From positions 1,976,501 to 2,040,500 of the forward strand of contig NC_060200.1 in NCBI RefSeq assembly GCF_020623625.1: DNA of 64,000 bases, read 5' to 3'. This document shows, in pieces, positions 1 to 9,947 of this stretch. The DNA comes from Saccharomycodes ludwigii. Lineage: Eukaryota; Ascomycota; Saccharomycetes; Saccharomycodales; Saccharomycodaceae. The notes under the pieces are model-generated. The model was not told the origin of the DNA and did no database searches. It was given only the letters and a program-made list of their open reading frames with translations. A program made the position numbers and the translations under genes. Each line of letters begins with the position of its first letter. The first letter of the stretch is position 1.

Positions 1-1101
1 CTCTTGTGATTCTAAATCAGAGGAGGAATCTGAATATTCATATTCTTCATACATACCTAACGCAATCCATTCGTGATTGGAATCATCTGTGGGATAAGTT
101 GAATCGTCAGTATGACGTTCATTTTGTTCTTTTTTAATTTTCAAAACTAAAACAGGATCATTAAAATCAGGTATATTCAATAGGTCACCACTTATATTGA
201 AATAGATTTTAACAAGGGAATTCAAATCATATTTTTTTGTTTGAACTATTTCTTCATTCAAATTATGATACCTCCCGTCATCAAAGTTTTGTTTAATTGT
301 TAAGTCATATTGATATTTTGAGCATTTTTTGGTCATATTTTCAGAGTGTTCTGTGTTCTCCTTTTTATTGATTGTTATTGTTGCCCTTTTCATGTTTTCT
401 TTCCATAATATTTTATCCGATATTGAGCTCACAGAAAAGACGCTCATTTCAAAGATAGGACCTATATTATTGGTGTGTTTCTTATTTTCAAAGGAAAAGT
501 ATTTAGCCGCATTTAATATCAAACTTGGTGATACATCGCTAATCTTCATAGTTGTGCATAAATTGATACCAGAAGTGTATAAACTTAAATTGATCAACGG
601 AATAATTTCTTCAATTCTACGTGTAAACGATTTCATTTTATCGATTATAACCCTTACTTCGTCCATATTGTCGTTTGGTTGTTGTAAATAAATTTCAAAA
701 TCTTGTATATCTTTTTGTAAAGGCTCGATTAATCTCAAAGTAGAATTCAATGTAGGTGTATTTGATTTCAACGAAACTAGCTTAATTAAATCCATCGCAT
801 TTGCCACAATATCAAATTGAATGGTTAATTTATTTTTTAGTAATTTCAATTCATATATTTCATTATTATTGTTTTTGTTTTTGTACTTGCCTGAAAAATT
901 GGTATTATCATCTACACTATCAATAACTTTGGCTTGAGAATCCTTTTTGGCCGAAACTGCTGGGTTAAGTAGTTTTTCGTTTATTTTATCATCTAACAAT
1001 TTAGTTATCTTCTTCAATGCAAATGAGGAAGCATATGATACACTTGATTTGATGGCAAATGAAATAGCTTTGCTACCAGCATCATTTATAAATTGATCCA
1101 T
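1..1101 (-). CDS. YRB30: Ran-GTP-binding protein Yrb30-like (C-terminus beyond window)
   Basis: An open frame of 367 codons runs from an ATG at 1099-1101 on the minus strand to the left edge without a stop, so the C-terminus is missing. The first residues, MDQFINDAGSKAISFAIKSS, closely resemble the start of yeast Yrb30 (MDEILAKAGSQAVTFAIKSG). A following helical segment with 'NAMDLIKLVSLKSNTP' also matches that family. Yrb30 binds RanGTP (Gsp1) and is a fungal-specific Ran-binding protein that shuttles between nucleus and cytoplasm. S. cerevisiae Yrb30 is about 440 residues, so roughly 70 residues should lie outside the window. Its neighbour RAD54 is in the same order and strand as YGL164C-YGL163C, which supports the name. 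Confidence 0.88.
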   Translation of the reverse strand, partial: MDQFINDAGSKAISFAIKSSVSYASSFALKKITKLLDDKINEKLLNPAVSAKKDSQAKVIDSVDDNTNFSGKYKNKNNNNEIYELKLLKNKLTIQFDIVANAMDLIKLVSLKSNTPTLNSTLRLIEPLQKDIQDFEIYLQQPNDNMDEVRVIIDKMKSFTRRIEEIIPLINLSLYTSGINLCTTMKISDVSPSLILNAAKYFSFENKKHTNNIGPIFEMSVFSVSSISDKILWKENMKRATITINKKENTEHSENMTKKCSKYQYDLTIKQNFDDGRYHNLNEEIVQTKKYDLNSLVKIYFNISGDLLNIPDFNDPVLVLKIKKEQNERHTDDSTYPTDDSNHEWIALGMYEEYEYSDSSSDLESQE

Positions 1102-1504
1102 AGCTGTTTTTTATTTAATTTTTTTTTTTTTCTTTATTACTTGTATATATATTTTGAAATAAAATCAAGTAATTTTTTTTTTTTTTCTCCCTTTTTTTCA
1201 TTTCTTTTATTAATGGCGAGGGGACGAAGACAAAAACTCATTCGTCTTCTTTTTCACCTTGTCAACTTCCCATATAAAAAGTGACGCCTTCCATAAAAAT
1301 AAAAATCAATTAATTAATTACACAATTTAGAACTAAAAAAAAAAAAAAACCAATATTCCTATTACAAATTAATACTTTTAACCCTAAACACATTATAAAT
1401 AAATAATTACAACTATAAAAGATACGGGAAATGGAAGAAATTGAAAACCATTGAACTTCCCATTCTTTTCTTGACTTATCAGGCTTATTTTTTCTTTTTC
1501 TTCC
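1102..1504. other. Intergenic: YRB30 upstream / RAD54 downstream region
   Basis: About 400 bases hold the YRB30 promoter and the RAD54 3' region. T-runs (1117-1132, 1173-1186) and A-runs (near 1338) dominate. No tRNA, conserved ORF or clear factor site was seen. Confidence 0.5.
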
Positions 1505-4375
1505 TCAAGTATGCGAGATATATTGAAAAACATAACTTATATCCTTGAACTGAAACTCGTTTTTTAGTAGGTGATCATTGGTTTTCTGTAAGCCAACGTG
1601 ATTCAGATGATTCCATGTAGTAGCATCTCCATATAGCATAGCACTGGATCTGATAATTTGTTTCCCATTTTTACAACGCTTGCAATTGAAAGTATTGTGG
1701 GTATCACAATCGCAATTACCATCATATATAAATAACTTTCTTAGGTTATCTGAACTAAATAATCTCTCCACATCCTCCTTTTCATCCACAACACAAGATG
1801 AAAGATTCATTTTCATTGATTGACGTTGATATATCTTTTCTTCTATTGTTCCAGTACAAATAAACCTATAAATAAAGCAATCCTTTTTCTGGCCATCTCT
1901 CCAAACACGAGCTAGAGCCTGTTGATCTGCAGCTGGATTCCAATCTGGATCCATCAAAATTAATCTATTAGCACCAATTAAGTTAATACCGCAACCGCCT
2001 GCTTTAGAACTTAATAAAAAGATAAACTCGTTGCTACTTGGATCATTGAATTTATCAACCAATTTTTGTCTTTTATTAACCGACATAGTACCATCCAATC
2101 TTAATGAACCATAACTGTTACTGCGGCACATTTTATCAATCAAATCCAAAGTTTGAGTATAATTTGATATGATAACTATTTTATCGTTTGACTCTGTTCT
2201 AATTTTAAATAAAAATCTTTCCAAAATACTAAATTTCGAAGATATACCAAGTGTTTGAATGCCTCTATTACCGCCGCTGCCACCACCACGACGCCCAGTC
2301 CCAACGGAATGTAAGTATGATGGATCATATTCCTCTGGAATTAATAAGTTATCATTCAAATCAATCTCTGGCATATCTTTTTCAAAATCAATTAAATCAG
2401 GATGATTGCATAGTTTTTTCAAAACACCGATGCACTTCAATGGTGTATCTGCTTTATTGTTTGTACTAGTTGTTTCTTCTAGATTGTCAAGATCACCGGA
2501 GAATTTTAATAAATCTCTAGATTTTATATAATATTTGTACAATTTTTCTTGGAACGGACTTAATTTGCAAAAAACAACGTGTTCGTATTTGCATGGCAAA
2601 TACTTGGCTAAAATATCATTTGTCCTTCTAATAATAAATTTGGAAACAATATCACTTAAATCTTGTAGTTTCTTTTGTCCTAATAAACATTCTTCCTTGT
2701 CCGCATCTGCATCTCTCCCCCTTATAATGGGTATTTCAAAATTTCTACGAAATTGATTTCTTGTACCCAATAGACCAGGGTTTGAAAAATTTAATAGTGC
2801 AAAATACTCACTCAAATCGTTTTGGATTGGTGTACCTGATAAAATGACTCTTCTATTGCAATTAATACTGTTTAGGGCAGTAAAAGTTAGACTGTCCTCA
2901 TTTTTTAACCTATGGCCCTCGTCAGCCAACATTAACCCAACTAGACAATTGCTTAGAGAGTCTACATTTCTTCTTAAAGTTTCATACGATATGATTAGCA
3001 CAGGCTTAACAATCTGCCTCCCACATGCATTAGCCCATTGCCTAATCGCATCAGATACTGATAAACCATTGGTGGAATGTTTTTTACCATCAATTGCCAA
3101 GGGAGTTAATACATTTGCACCTAGCCATTTGACAATTTCATTGGCCCAATTACCAACTAAACTCGAGGGACATACAATTATAGCCTTGTTGATTGTAGGT
3201 TTACCATTAGGACCTTGCCTCAAAAGAGTCCACAATAAAGCCAAGCATTGTAAAGTTTTACCCAATCCCATTCCATCTGCCATAATACATCCATATGCGT
3301 TTTTAGCATGAGAAGATTGGTTTTTAAATTTAATATTTAATTCTTCTTCTTCAATTTCTTTTTTAGTCTTTTTCTTTTTTTTCTTCTTAATATGTTGTGA
3401 TTCTTTTTCTGCTTCCTCGCCCTCAATACCATATTCATCCGGTGATGGTAACGGTGTTGAAGGAGTAGAGGGTAATAATAGCAGGTTACTCTTTTCCTTA
3501 ATAAAATCTTTCATTACTAAACCGGTAACACATCTGTATAAAAACCTGACACCTTCGATTTGGTGTGGTCTTAAAATCTTGCCCAGTTTAGGATCAATGA
3601 CAACGGCAACGTTACCATATTTTTTTTTCTCTTTTTGTTTTCCCTCATCATTAGTATCACTTCCTAATAATTCTTTTAATGACTTATTTTTAACACCATT
3701 ATTCATTTTAGGAGGATGTATATTGACTAGTTTTTTGTCAGTCGTTGTACTTGGAGTGGCACCTTTATTAGTTTGTTCTTCGGTAGTGGTAGTAGAGCAA
3801 CTCGGTTCTTCCTGGATATCATCACCTTCATCAGGCATATCACCATCTGTAGTAGGATCATATAATACAATAGCCAAATCGTCGTACGGATCATGTAATG
3901 GACGTGGAGGTAGGTCTATCAACTTAGGTTTCATACCTAGTCTTAAATTTAGATTATGGGACCTTACGTAATTCTTAATAGGTACATTAAATTTGGAATG
4001 CAATTTAATTTCAATATTTTTTGAATCCTCTAAATATCTAGTAGAACTTAGAGCGTCATATCTTTGCTTAATAACAGTTGTAGACGTATATTCTTCTTCT
4101 TTCTCTTCGTTTTCTTGTAATACATGGTTTAAATCTAATGCTTTTGAGACTCTATCCTGCGCTACTAAAGCAGCTTTCCTAGTGCTTCTCGTAACAGTAC
4201 TTATGGTACCAGCTTTATTGACTCTGTTTCTTGTGCCATGGTTTAATGGTATTTTGAATGGTCTTGTTAGTTTCTCATATGACTGGGTTATATTAAATGG
4301 GTTTGGTTGTTTTTTGGGAGTAATACCAAAGCCTGTACCATTGGGTGGTCTATCAGGAAATCTGCTTTTGGCCAT
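1505..4375 (-). CDS. RAD54: Rad54 Snf2-family DNA translocase, homologous recombination
   Basis: The 956-residue protein aligns end to end with S. cerevisiae Rad54 (898 residues). Rad54 is an ATP-driven dsDNA translocase that works with Rad51 in strand invasion and chromatin remodelling in the nucleus. Shared blocks include the N-terminal 'RFPDRPPNGTG', 'VVIDPKLGKILRPHQIEGVRF', the DEGH box at residues 485-488, 'LSGTPIQNDLSEYF', the C-terminal helicase motif 'QALARVWRDGQKK', and a Cys-rich C-terminal zinc region. Extra length comes from acidic or lysine-rich inserts before the ATP-binding site. The Walker-A segment reads DGMGLGKT (Gly at residue 368) where Snf2 proteins normally have DEMGLGKT; the GKT lysine and threonine are intact. 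A MluI box lies about 160 bases upstream. The name is secure. Confidence 0.97.
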   Translation of the reverse strand: MAKSRFPDRPPNGTGFGITPKKQPNPFNITQSYEKLTRPFKIPLNHGTRNRVNKAGTISTVTRSTRKAALVAQDRVSKALDLNHVLQENEEKEEEYTSTTVIKQRYDALSSTRYLEDSKNIEIKLHSKFNVPIKNYVRSHNLNLRLGMKPKLIDLPPRPLHDPYDDLAIVLYDPTTDGDMPDEGDDIQEEPSCSTTTTEEQTNKGATPSTTTDKKLVNIHPPKMNNGVKNKSLKELLGSDTNDEGKQKEKKKYGNVAVVIDPKLGKILRPHQIEGVRFLYRCVTGLVMKDFIKEKSNLLLLPSTPSTPLPSPDEYGIEGEEAEKESQHIKKKKKKKTKKEIEEEELNIKFKNQSSHAKNAYGCIMADGMGLGKTLQCLALLWTLLRQGPNGKPTINKAIIVCPSSLVGNWANEIVKWLGANVLTPLAIDGKKHSTNGLSVSDAIRQWANACGRQIVKPVLIISYETLRRNVDSLSNCLVGLMLADEGHRLKNEDSLTFTALNSINCNRRVILSGTPIQNDLSEYFALLNFSNPGLLGTRNQFRRNFEIPIIRGRDADADKEECLLGQKKLQDLSDIVSKFIIRRTNDILAKYLPCKYEHVVFCKLSPFQEKLYKYYIKSRDLLKFSGDLDNLEETTSTNNKADTPLKCIGVLKKLCNHPDLIDFEKDMPEIDLNDNLLIPEEYDPSYLHSVGTGRRGGGSGGNRGIQTLGISSKFSILERFLFKIRTESNDKIVIISNYTQTLDLIDKMCRSNSYGSLRLDGTMSVNKRQKLVDKFNDPSSNEFIFLLSSKAGGCGINLIGANRLILMDPDWNPAADQQALARVWRDGQKKDCFIYRFICTGTIEEKIYQRQSMKMNLSSCVVDEKEDVERLFSSDNLRKLFIYDGNCDCDTHNTFNCKRCKNGKQIIRSSAMLYGDATTWNHLNHVGLQKTNDHLLKNEFQFKDISYVFQYISHT

Positions 4376-4537
4376 AACTTTTTTTTATTGTTTTATTATG
4401 ATTATTAGTTAATATAGAACAAAGAGTTGACTTGCAAATTAAAAAGTTGAACAATGAGTAGTTTTTTTCTTTCTTTTTTTTTTTTTTTCTTTTTTTCGTT
4501 TTCGTTTTGGTGTTTGTATTTAATTTAATTTTATATT

Positions 4538-4543
4538 ACGCGT
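4538..4543. promoter_or_regulatory. MluI cell-cycle box (ACGCGT) upstream of RAD54
   Basis: ACGCGT is the palindromic MBF (Mbp1/Swi6) site. It lies 163 bases upstream of the RAD54 start. MCB control of recombination genes is established in S. cerevisiae; use here is inferred from position. Confidence 0.55.
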
Positions 4544-4834
4544 ATATTTTTATATCAGCAATGTTCTAAATACGGAGGGAGAAAGGTTTGTAATACGTTT
4601 CAAAAAGAAAAGAAAGTATTTCGTATGTAATGATATAGTTGTTGCATGGTGCGTTGTGCGGGGGGGGGAAGAGAAAGAAAAAGAAAAAGGAAAAGGAAAA
4701 TAATCTGTGATTGTAAGCAAGTTATATAATGGATAATATATAATAGTCAATTTTATCAAGCAAAACAACAAATAAAACTCCGATTTGCCACTCTGTCCGA
4801 AGTGCAACTATCATCCCACATTTCACCTTATTGT

Positions 4835-4840
4835 CACGTG
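4835..4840. promoter_or_regulatory. CACGTG E-box in the RAD54-SUT1 intergenic region
   Basis: The sequence GTCACGTG matches the Cbf1 site (RTCACRTG). It is central between two divergent genes, so the target gene is unclear. Confidence 0.4.
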
Positions 4841-5445
4841 CTCAATTACCCATTATTTCTTTTTCTTTCTCGGTTTTAAAAGAAAAAAAAAAGAAATATC
4901 CGGAAAAACTGGATTTGGAAAAATTGAATTTGAATTTGAAAAAAAAAAATTATATATATGTGAAAAACTCCGGTTTTAATAAATGGAGAACAAAAAGTAA
5001 AAAAAATAAAACTGATATTATTCTCAGAAAACCACACACAGCACTTCCTCAAAACATGTTTTTTTTTCCGTTATCTTTTTTTTGTTGTTTTTATTTGTGT
5101 GTCTTTCAAGGGAATAAAAACACCCCAATATTAATTTTAGTACAATAGAAATTGTACATATTTTAACTCCAAAATCAGTTGACGATAATCAAGGCTGATG
5201 TTGTTATTTTCATATATAACCTCCAGATTAATTTTGTTAATATTTTTAAAAAAAAAATTTTTTTTTTCTCCCCTCTCTAAATCCTTTTTTTCTTTTTTTT
5301 TATGTTTCAAACCTTGTAACTTCTTTTTTTATGCAAAATCTTTATTCCTTGGCTTCTTCATAATGTCTTTCTAATTTTTTTTTTTTCTAACGGTAGCATT
5401 CAGCATATTGAAACCTAAGTCAATTAACTACAAAATAATAAATAA

Positions 5446-6633
5446 ATGGTCATATCACTCACTCCGCATAGGAATAACACAAATAGCAATATACCCAGTA
5501 TATCTAATATTTTCGGTACAACTACGAATAACTTTATTAATGTTGCCGATTCCACTAACAATAATTCTACTACCCATACTTTGCCCGCTCACACTCAGCA
5601 CAGAAATAAACAAAATTTAGCTTATACACGAACTAAAAAAGGAAGTTTATTAATATTAAATTTATCAAACCATTCTATACCTCCGCTATTGTTACCGCCT
5701 GTAATAAACTGTTGTGGTGCTACCACTATTAATACTAATGCTACCACTACCAATGATGATAATAACTGTGATGATGGTAGTGGTAGTATCTACAGTAATA
5801 ATAATAATAATAATACTATACCCTACAATAGTGTGTATAATATTCCAAGTAATGACGGCAATAGAAGTAGAAGTGATACAGGTTGTAGTGTATATAGCAA
5901 TAACAGCAGCATATTTAGTTCCAACAACAACGATCTGCTTACTAGAAAGAGAAGCAATACCATAAATAGTAGTCATAGTAGTGTTATTAGCAATAGTAGT
6001 AATAGTAGTAGCAGTAACAGTAGTATTCTCAGTGTTAACGGTACTGGTACCAGTTGTGATAATAATAGTAATAACGCTCCGGTGTCCAAAAGGCAGAGAG
6101 TGGGTCCAAGTTGCGACTTATGTAGGGCCAAGAAGATTAAATGTGATGCAATAATAACAACCATTTTAAAAGACGATTTGATACTGAACTCTTTTTCTCA
6201 ATCTTTACATTGTGAATTAGATAAATCTACAATTATACAATTTCTAATGAGTCATTCAACGGAATTGTCCAATTCTAACAATGTTATAGATACAACCACA
6301 ATTATACAGAATTTAATAAACAATGATAACATTAATAAAAAAGAATACAAATATTATAAGCATGTTGATAAATTGATTAGCTTCAAAGCATGCAGTTCGT
6401 GTCGTATCAAAAAACAAAATGCCTGTCGTTTTAGTAAAGGATTGACTAGGCAAGATATTAACATTTTTAATAAATTAAAAAAAATTAATTACCTAAAAAG
6501 AAAGAATTGGAAAAAGTGCGGCAAAAGTACTAGCACTAGTTCTGATACTATTTTGTATAATATTGATGCTGAATCATCAGAATTAAATCACAGTTTAGAC
6601 TCATTTACTATTCACGATTATAAAAATCTATAA
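5446..6633 (+). CDS. SUT1: Sut1/Sut2-type Zn(II)2Cys6 transcription factor
   Basis: The 395-residue protein has a Ser/Asn/Thr-rich low-complexity N-terminal half followed by a split zinc cluster. Cys 223, 226 and 233 lie in 'GPSCDLCRAKKIKC'. After about 82 residues, Cys 316, 319 and 327 lie in 'ACSSCRIKKQNAC', followed by 'FSKGLTRQDINIFNK'. The long spacer and these flanking sequences are typical of Sut1/Sut2, which relieve Cyc8-Tup1 repression and control sterol uptake and hypoxic genes in S. cerevisiae. The order RAD54-SUT1-YIP5 matches YGL163C-YGL162W-YGL161C. The ATG at 5446 has A at -3. SUT2 is the alternative name, but gene order favours SUT1. Confidence 0.9.
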   Translation: MVISLTPHRNNTNSNIPSISNIFGTTTNNFINVADSTNNNSTTHTLPAHTQHRNKQNLAYTRTKKGSLLILNLSNHSIPPLLLPPVINCCGATTINTNATTTNDDNNCDDGSGSIYSNNNNNNTIPYNSVYNIPSNDGNRSRSDTGCSVYSNNSSIFSSNNNDLLTRKRSNTINSSHSSVISNSSNSSSSNSSILSVNGTGTSCDNNSNNAPVSKRQRVGPSCDLCRAKKIKCDAIITTILKDDLILNSFSQSLHCELDKSTIIQFLMSHSTELSNSNNVIDTTTIIQNLINNDNINKKEYKYYKHVDKLISFKACSSCRIKKQNACRFSKGLTRQDINIFNKLKKINYLKRKNWKKCGKSTSTSSDTILYNIDAESSELNHSLDSFTIHDYKNL

Positions 6634-6762
6634 GCAATAATTTTAATATATATATATATTTTCTTGTTATAGTTAATAATATTAATAATAGAATTGTTAC
6701 TTTTTAATGTCACTATTTCATCTTATATATATATATATATATATGTACAGTTAGAAAATTCT

Positions 6763-7719
6763 TTAAATCATATATTTTCTCATTAACAACACAAATAACA
6801 CATGAATTAGTGAATATACAACAAATAATTTTTTGTACTTTGGATTTGACAATAATTGTAAGTTCAAATACCCCCAGCTATAAACACCACCTAATATTAT
6901 AATAATCCAATTGAATATAAATTTAACTCTATTAATAGTAACGCTAGTACCATCACCATGCATAACACCAATAATTTGTAATATAATATTCACTACAATG
7001 AACTTGATTAAAATGATTGGAATCCAGCAGAGCAAGGAATATCCTACAATGTTGATCAATTTCACCCAATTATTGAATCTGTTACTACCACTTTCATCTC
7101 CTATCTTCCAAAATGATAAAAAAAAAGATAGTAAAACCTCATAACAAAATATGGATATCCCAGTGTAAAGAAAATTGGCTAATGTAGTTGTGTTATCGCT
7201 GGGTACAATGTCTGGGAAAGTCTTGAATATAAATGAGAGAACCAAAACAGTGAAAGAAATCCATAAAGGACCATATAGTTCAATGATGTTACTACTAACC
7301 GTCTCACTGCCGCCAGCAACACCATTTTCTTCAAGGTTAAAAATATTATTACGCTTTAAAAGTAGAGTGGATTTAATTCTATTTTTTAGTAATTCCGTGG
7401 TAATATTGTTAAAGTATTTCGCGCTTCCAGAAATAGCACCGGAAGCATTGGTTGTGGAAGATGTATCAGCAGATATAGCTGGTGGTTGAATCAACACCAC
7501 AGGGGTGGTAGTATTACTAACATTAGTGTCCAAATTCTTGCTAGTAATGTCATTGTCATCATCAAATAAAAAATCATCGTCATTTAAATCATTCTCGATT
7601 TTGTTATATTTATTACCACTAGTGTGATCAACTTCACTACCTAACTGATCTTCAAAGGGATTGTAGTCCTCTTCATCATCAATGTTAGTTTTCAATTTAG
7701 AATATTTATTATGACTCAT
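6763..7719 (-). CDS. YIP5: Yip1-domain membrane protein Yip5-like
   Basis: The 318-residue protein has an acidic, hydrophilic N-terminal half and a C-terminal half with about five hydrophobic helices, from roughly residue 150 to the end. This is the layout of the Yip1 family. 'ELYGPLWISFTVLVLSFIF' corresponds to 'DLYGAVWITATVVMINFTM' of S. cerevisiae Yip5 (310 residues). Yip5 interacts with Rab GTPases at Golgi/endosomal membranes. It converges with SUT1 and matches YGL161C in order and strand. The paralogous Yip4 is a less likely name. Confidence 0.85.
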   Translation of the reverse strand: MSHNKYSKLKTNIDDEEDYNPFEDQLGSEVDHTSGNKYNKIENDLNDDDFLFDDDNDITSKNLDTNVSNTTTPVVLIQPPAISADTSSTTNASGAISGSAKYFNNITTELLKNRIKSTLLLKRNNIFNLEENGVAGGSETVSSNIIELYGPLWISFTVLVLSFIFKTFPDIVPSDNTTTLANFLYTGISIFCYEVLLSFFLSFWKIGDESGSNRFNNWVKLINIVGYSLLCWIPIILIKFIVVNIILQIIGVMHGDGTSVTINRVKFIFNWIIIILGGVYSWGYLNLQLLSNPKYKKLFVVYSLIHVLFVLLMRKYMI

Positions 7720-7974
7720 TGGAAGTAGGTAAAGTATATATATATATATATATATATTTATTTATTTATTTGGATCCTTCTTTAAAGATTATATTATAAA
7801 GTTGAAAAAAAAAAAAATACCTTTGATTATAAATTGCCAATTAATTAGTGTCAAAAAGTGATTACTGTTGAGTTCTTTTAATAGATAATATGAATCTCCA
7901 AAGTTTTTGATTGCGGTGTAAGAAGAAAAAAGCCAAACATAAAAACAACAAGATTTCATTATTATTTATTTTTT

Positions 7975-8005
<31 letters not shown>

Positions 8006-8087
8006 TCATTTTGCGGGTAAGCAAATATAACACATATGTGTATGTGTTGTATGACCGGGTTAATAGATCTGTATTTTGGTCAATCGT

Positions 8088-8097
8088 TATATAAAAA
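8088..8097 (+). promoter_or_regulatory. TATA box TATATAAAAA before small ORF
   Basis: A consensus TATATAAAAA lies 120 bases before an ATG at 8208. Between them is a pyrimidine-rich stretch and then an A-rich leader, the usual build of a strong yeast promoter. No large gene follows it on this strand before SPC3. Confidence 0.45.
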
Positions 8098-8207
8098 CAG
8101 TCCATTTCCTTTTTTATTTTGTTTTTCTAAACATAAATATAGCGTTCAACACAAAGATATCTTTATTCTATAATAACTATATACCATAAATATAAAATAT
8201 TAAGCAA

Positions 8208-8297
8208 ATGTTGTCATTTTACATATTACTACTACTTACTTGCATTTGCTGCTGTATAGACCTTACATCTCTGGTCCAAACTTTTGAAACTAACTAA
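8208..8297 (+). CDS. Possible 29-residue peptide with signal-sequence-like N-terminus
   Basis: ATG at 8208 opens a 29-codon frame ending in TAA at 8295-8297. It begins MLSFYILLLLTCICCC and ends IDLTSLVQTFETN. The start is hydrophobic like a signal peptide or membrane anchor, and it has four Cys. There is no CAAX end, so it is not an a-factor. It stands 31 bases from the 3' end of the convergent transporter gene. A consensus TATA box 120 bases upstream is the main reason for listing it. It could be a real small secreted or membrane peptide, the remnant of a lost gene, or chance; I recognise no family. Confidence 0.3.
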   Translation: MLSFYILLLLTCICCCIDLTSLVQTFETN

Positions 8298-8328
8298 ATT
8301 CTTATTACTTTCAATTATCATCCCCCTT

Positions 8329-9947
8329 TCAAAAAGGCGCACCTCTTATTTTAAAAATAGATGATGATATAGTAGATTGCTTCGAGGGATCATTTTGTTC
8401 ATTAAAGGGAGTACTATCATTACTAATAGAACTATTTTTAATACTACTATCTACATGATATTTGTTATTTTTTGCTGCTCTATCTAGTTCATATTGTTCT
8501 TCTGTAATTTTATTATCAACATCTTCCCTATTGCTTATAAATAGTACTGCAACTTCTTCATCTTTTAACCCTTTGGTTTCTGGGAATTTGTATACGATCA
8601 ATGTGTTCAATAAAAATGACATGGTCCCAAACATAATAAATGTACCCCATTTGATTTTACTTAATAAACATGGTGCCATAAATGTTAAGATAAAATTGAA
8701 GAACCAGCTAAAAGACATGCAGACGCTTGTACCTTTGACTTTAGCTACTGTGGGCAATATTTCATTTGTGTATACCCATGCTGCACATGATAAAGAAGCA
8801 GCAAATATACTAACAAATACATAGCAAAATGTTAAAACTATTGTTCCTGGAATACCTTTAATTTCCCAAACAACCGCTGTATTGCCATTGATTGGTGCTA
8901 CTTCGTGACCATATACTCCCAAGATAGTTCCTATGATTATCATGCATAGAGACAATAAATATGATCCATAAACAATGATATCTTTTCTTTTCAACTTATC
9001 CATCAACATTATGGGAAAGATGGTGAAAATTACATTAAAAATATATTGTAATGAGGTTGCCCATAGTTTTAAATTATTTCTCAACCCGATCATTTCACAA
9101 ATGTAAACCATATAATACATTAAAACACCTATACCACAAAACTGCACCAAGCTCTGCATAACAATCCCGCATAATAAGTGTGGTAATATCGGTCTTTTAA
9201 ACAAATCTATAAATCTTAAACGTTTGTCACTGTTGTTAGTAGCGGTCATTTCAGTCTTATTAATTAAATCGATTTTGTTTTCTATAAATTTTTCGCCTTT
9301 TAACTCTCTAACAATTTTTTCCAGTTTGCTTAGCTCTCCGTGCATAATTAACCAGGATGGCGATTCAGGTAGCCCCCATGATACAAAGAATAAAAGCAAC
9401 CCTGGAAGTCCCTCAATTGCCCAACTTAATCTAAATGAAATGGCAGTGTTTCCAAGATAATACTCGGCAACCAAAGTTATGTAAAACATTAATAATATTC
9501 CCCAGGTCAACGCCCATTGCATGGTTGAAGTCACCAGTCCCTTTTTGTTTGATGGAATGATTTCACTAATATAGACAGGGATACTGCTGCTAAATATACC
9601 AATTGAAATTCCTTTAAAAAATCTGCTTAGAATAACCCACCAAATGTCAAAACTTAGCGAGGCTACCACCGAACCAAACAACCAAACCAAAGCAGTTAAC
9701 CTAGCCGTGTTGGGAAAACCTAATTTTTCTGATAGAGTACTAGATAGCAAACATCCTATCAATCCACCTGATGGATTGGATCCTGATATTAATCCTTGTT
9801 GGAGAGGGGTTGGATAATTAAAGTATTTATTGAAAAATTCGGATCCAATAAAAATTGACATAGATGAGATGTCTAGGCCCAATAACAAGCCACCGAGTGC
9901 CAAGATAATGATTATTCTGGTTACAGAATAAAATTTTTCGTTTTTCA

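Larger units (their letters stand above)
4376..5445. other. Divergent promoter region RAD54 / SUT1
   Basis: About 1.07 kb separate the two divergent starts. It contains an MCB box near RAD54, a CACGTG site in the middle, a G9 run at 4662-4670 and many T/A tracts on the SUT1 side. I see no RNA gene or supportable ORF. Confidence 0.5.
7720..8328. other. Intergenic: YIP5 promoter, then TATA box and possible small ORF
   Basis: About 600 bases. The YIP5-proximal part has (TA)n at 7736-7755 and long T tracts at 7966-8006. The distal part (8040-8328) looks like a separate plus-strand promoter with a TATA box and leader for the small ORF at 8208-8297. Confidence 0.5.

Noticed and set aside
2844-3311. 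Antisense frame of 155 codons within RAD54, and other long antisense frames such as 3993-4412
   Set aside because: They lie wholly or largely within a conserved gene on the other strand and show no family similarity; composition alone explains them.
4835-4980. Possible point centromere: GTCACGTG followed by AT-rich DNA and CCGGAA/CCGG sequences
   Set aside because: The required CDEIII core TCCGAA with its flanking pattern is missing at the right distance, and neighbouring gene order gives no hint of a centromere here.
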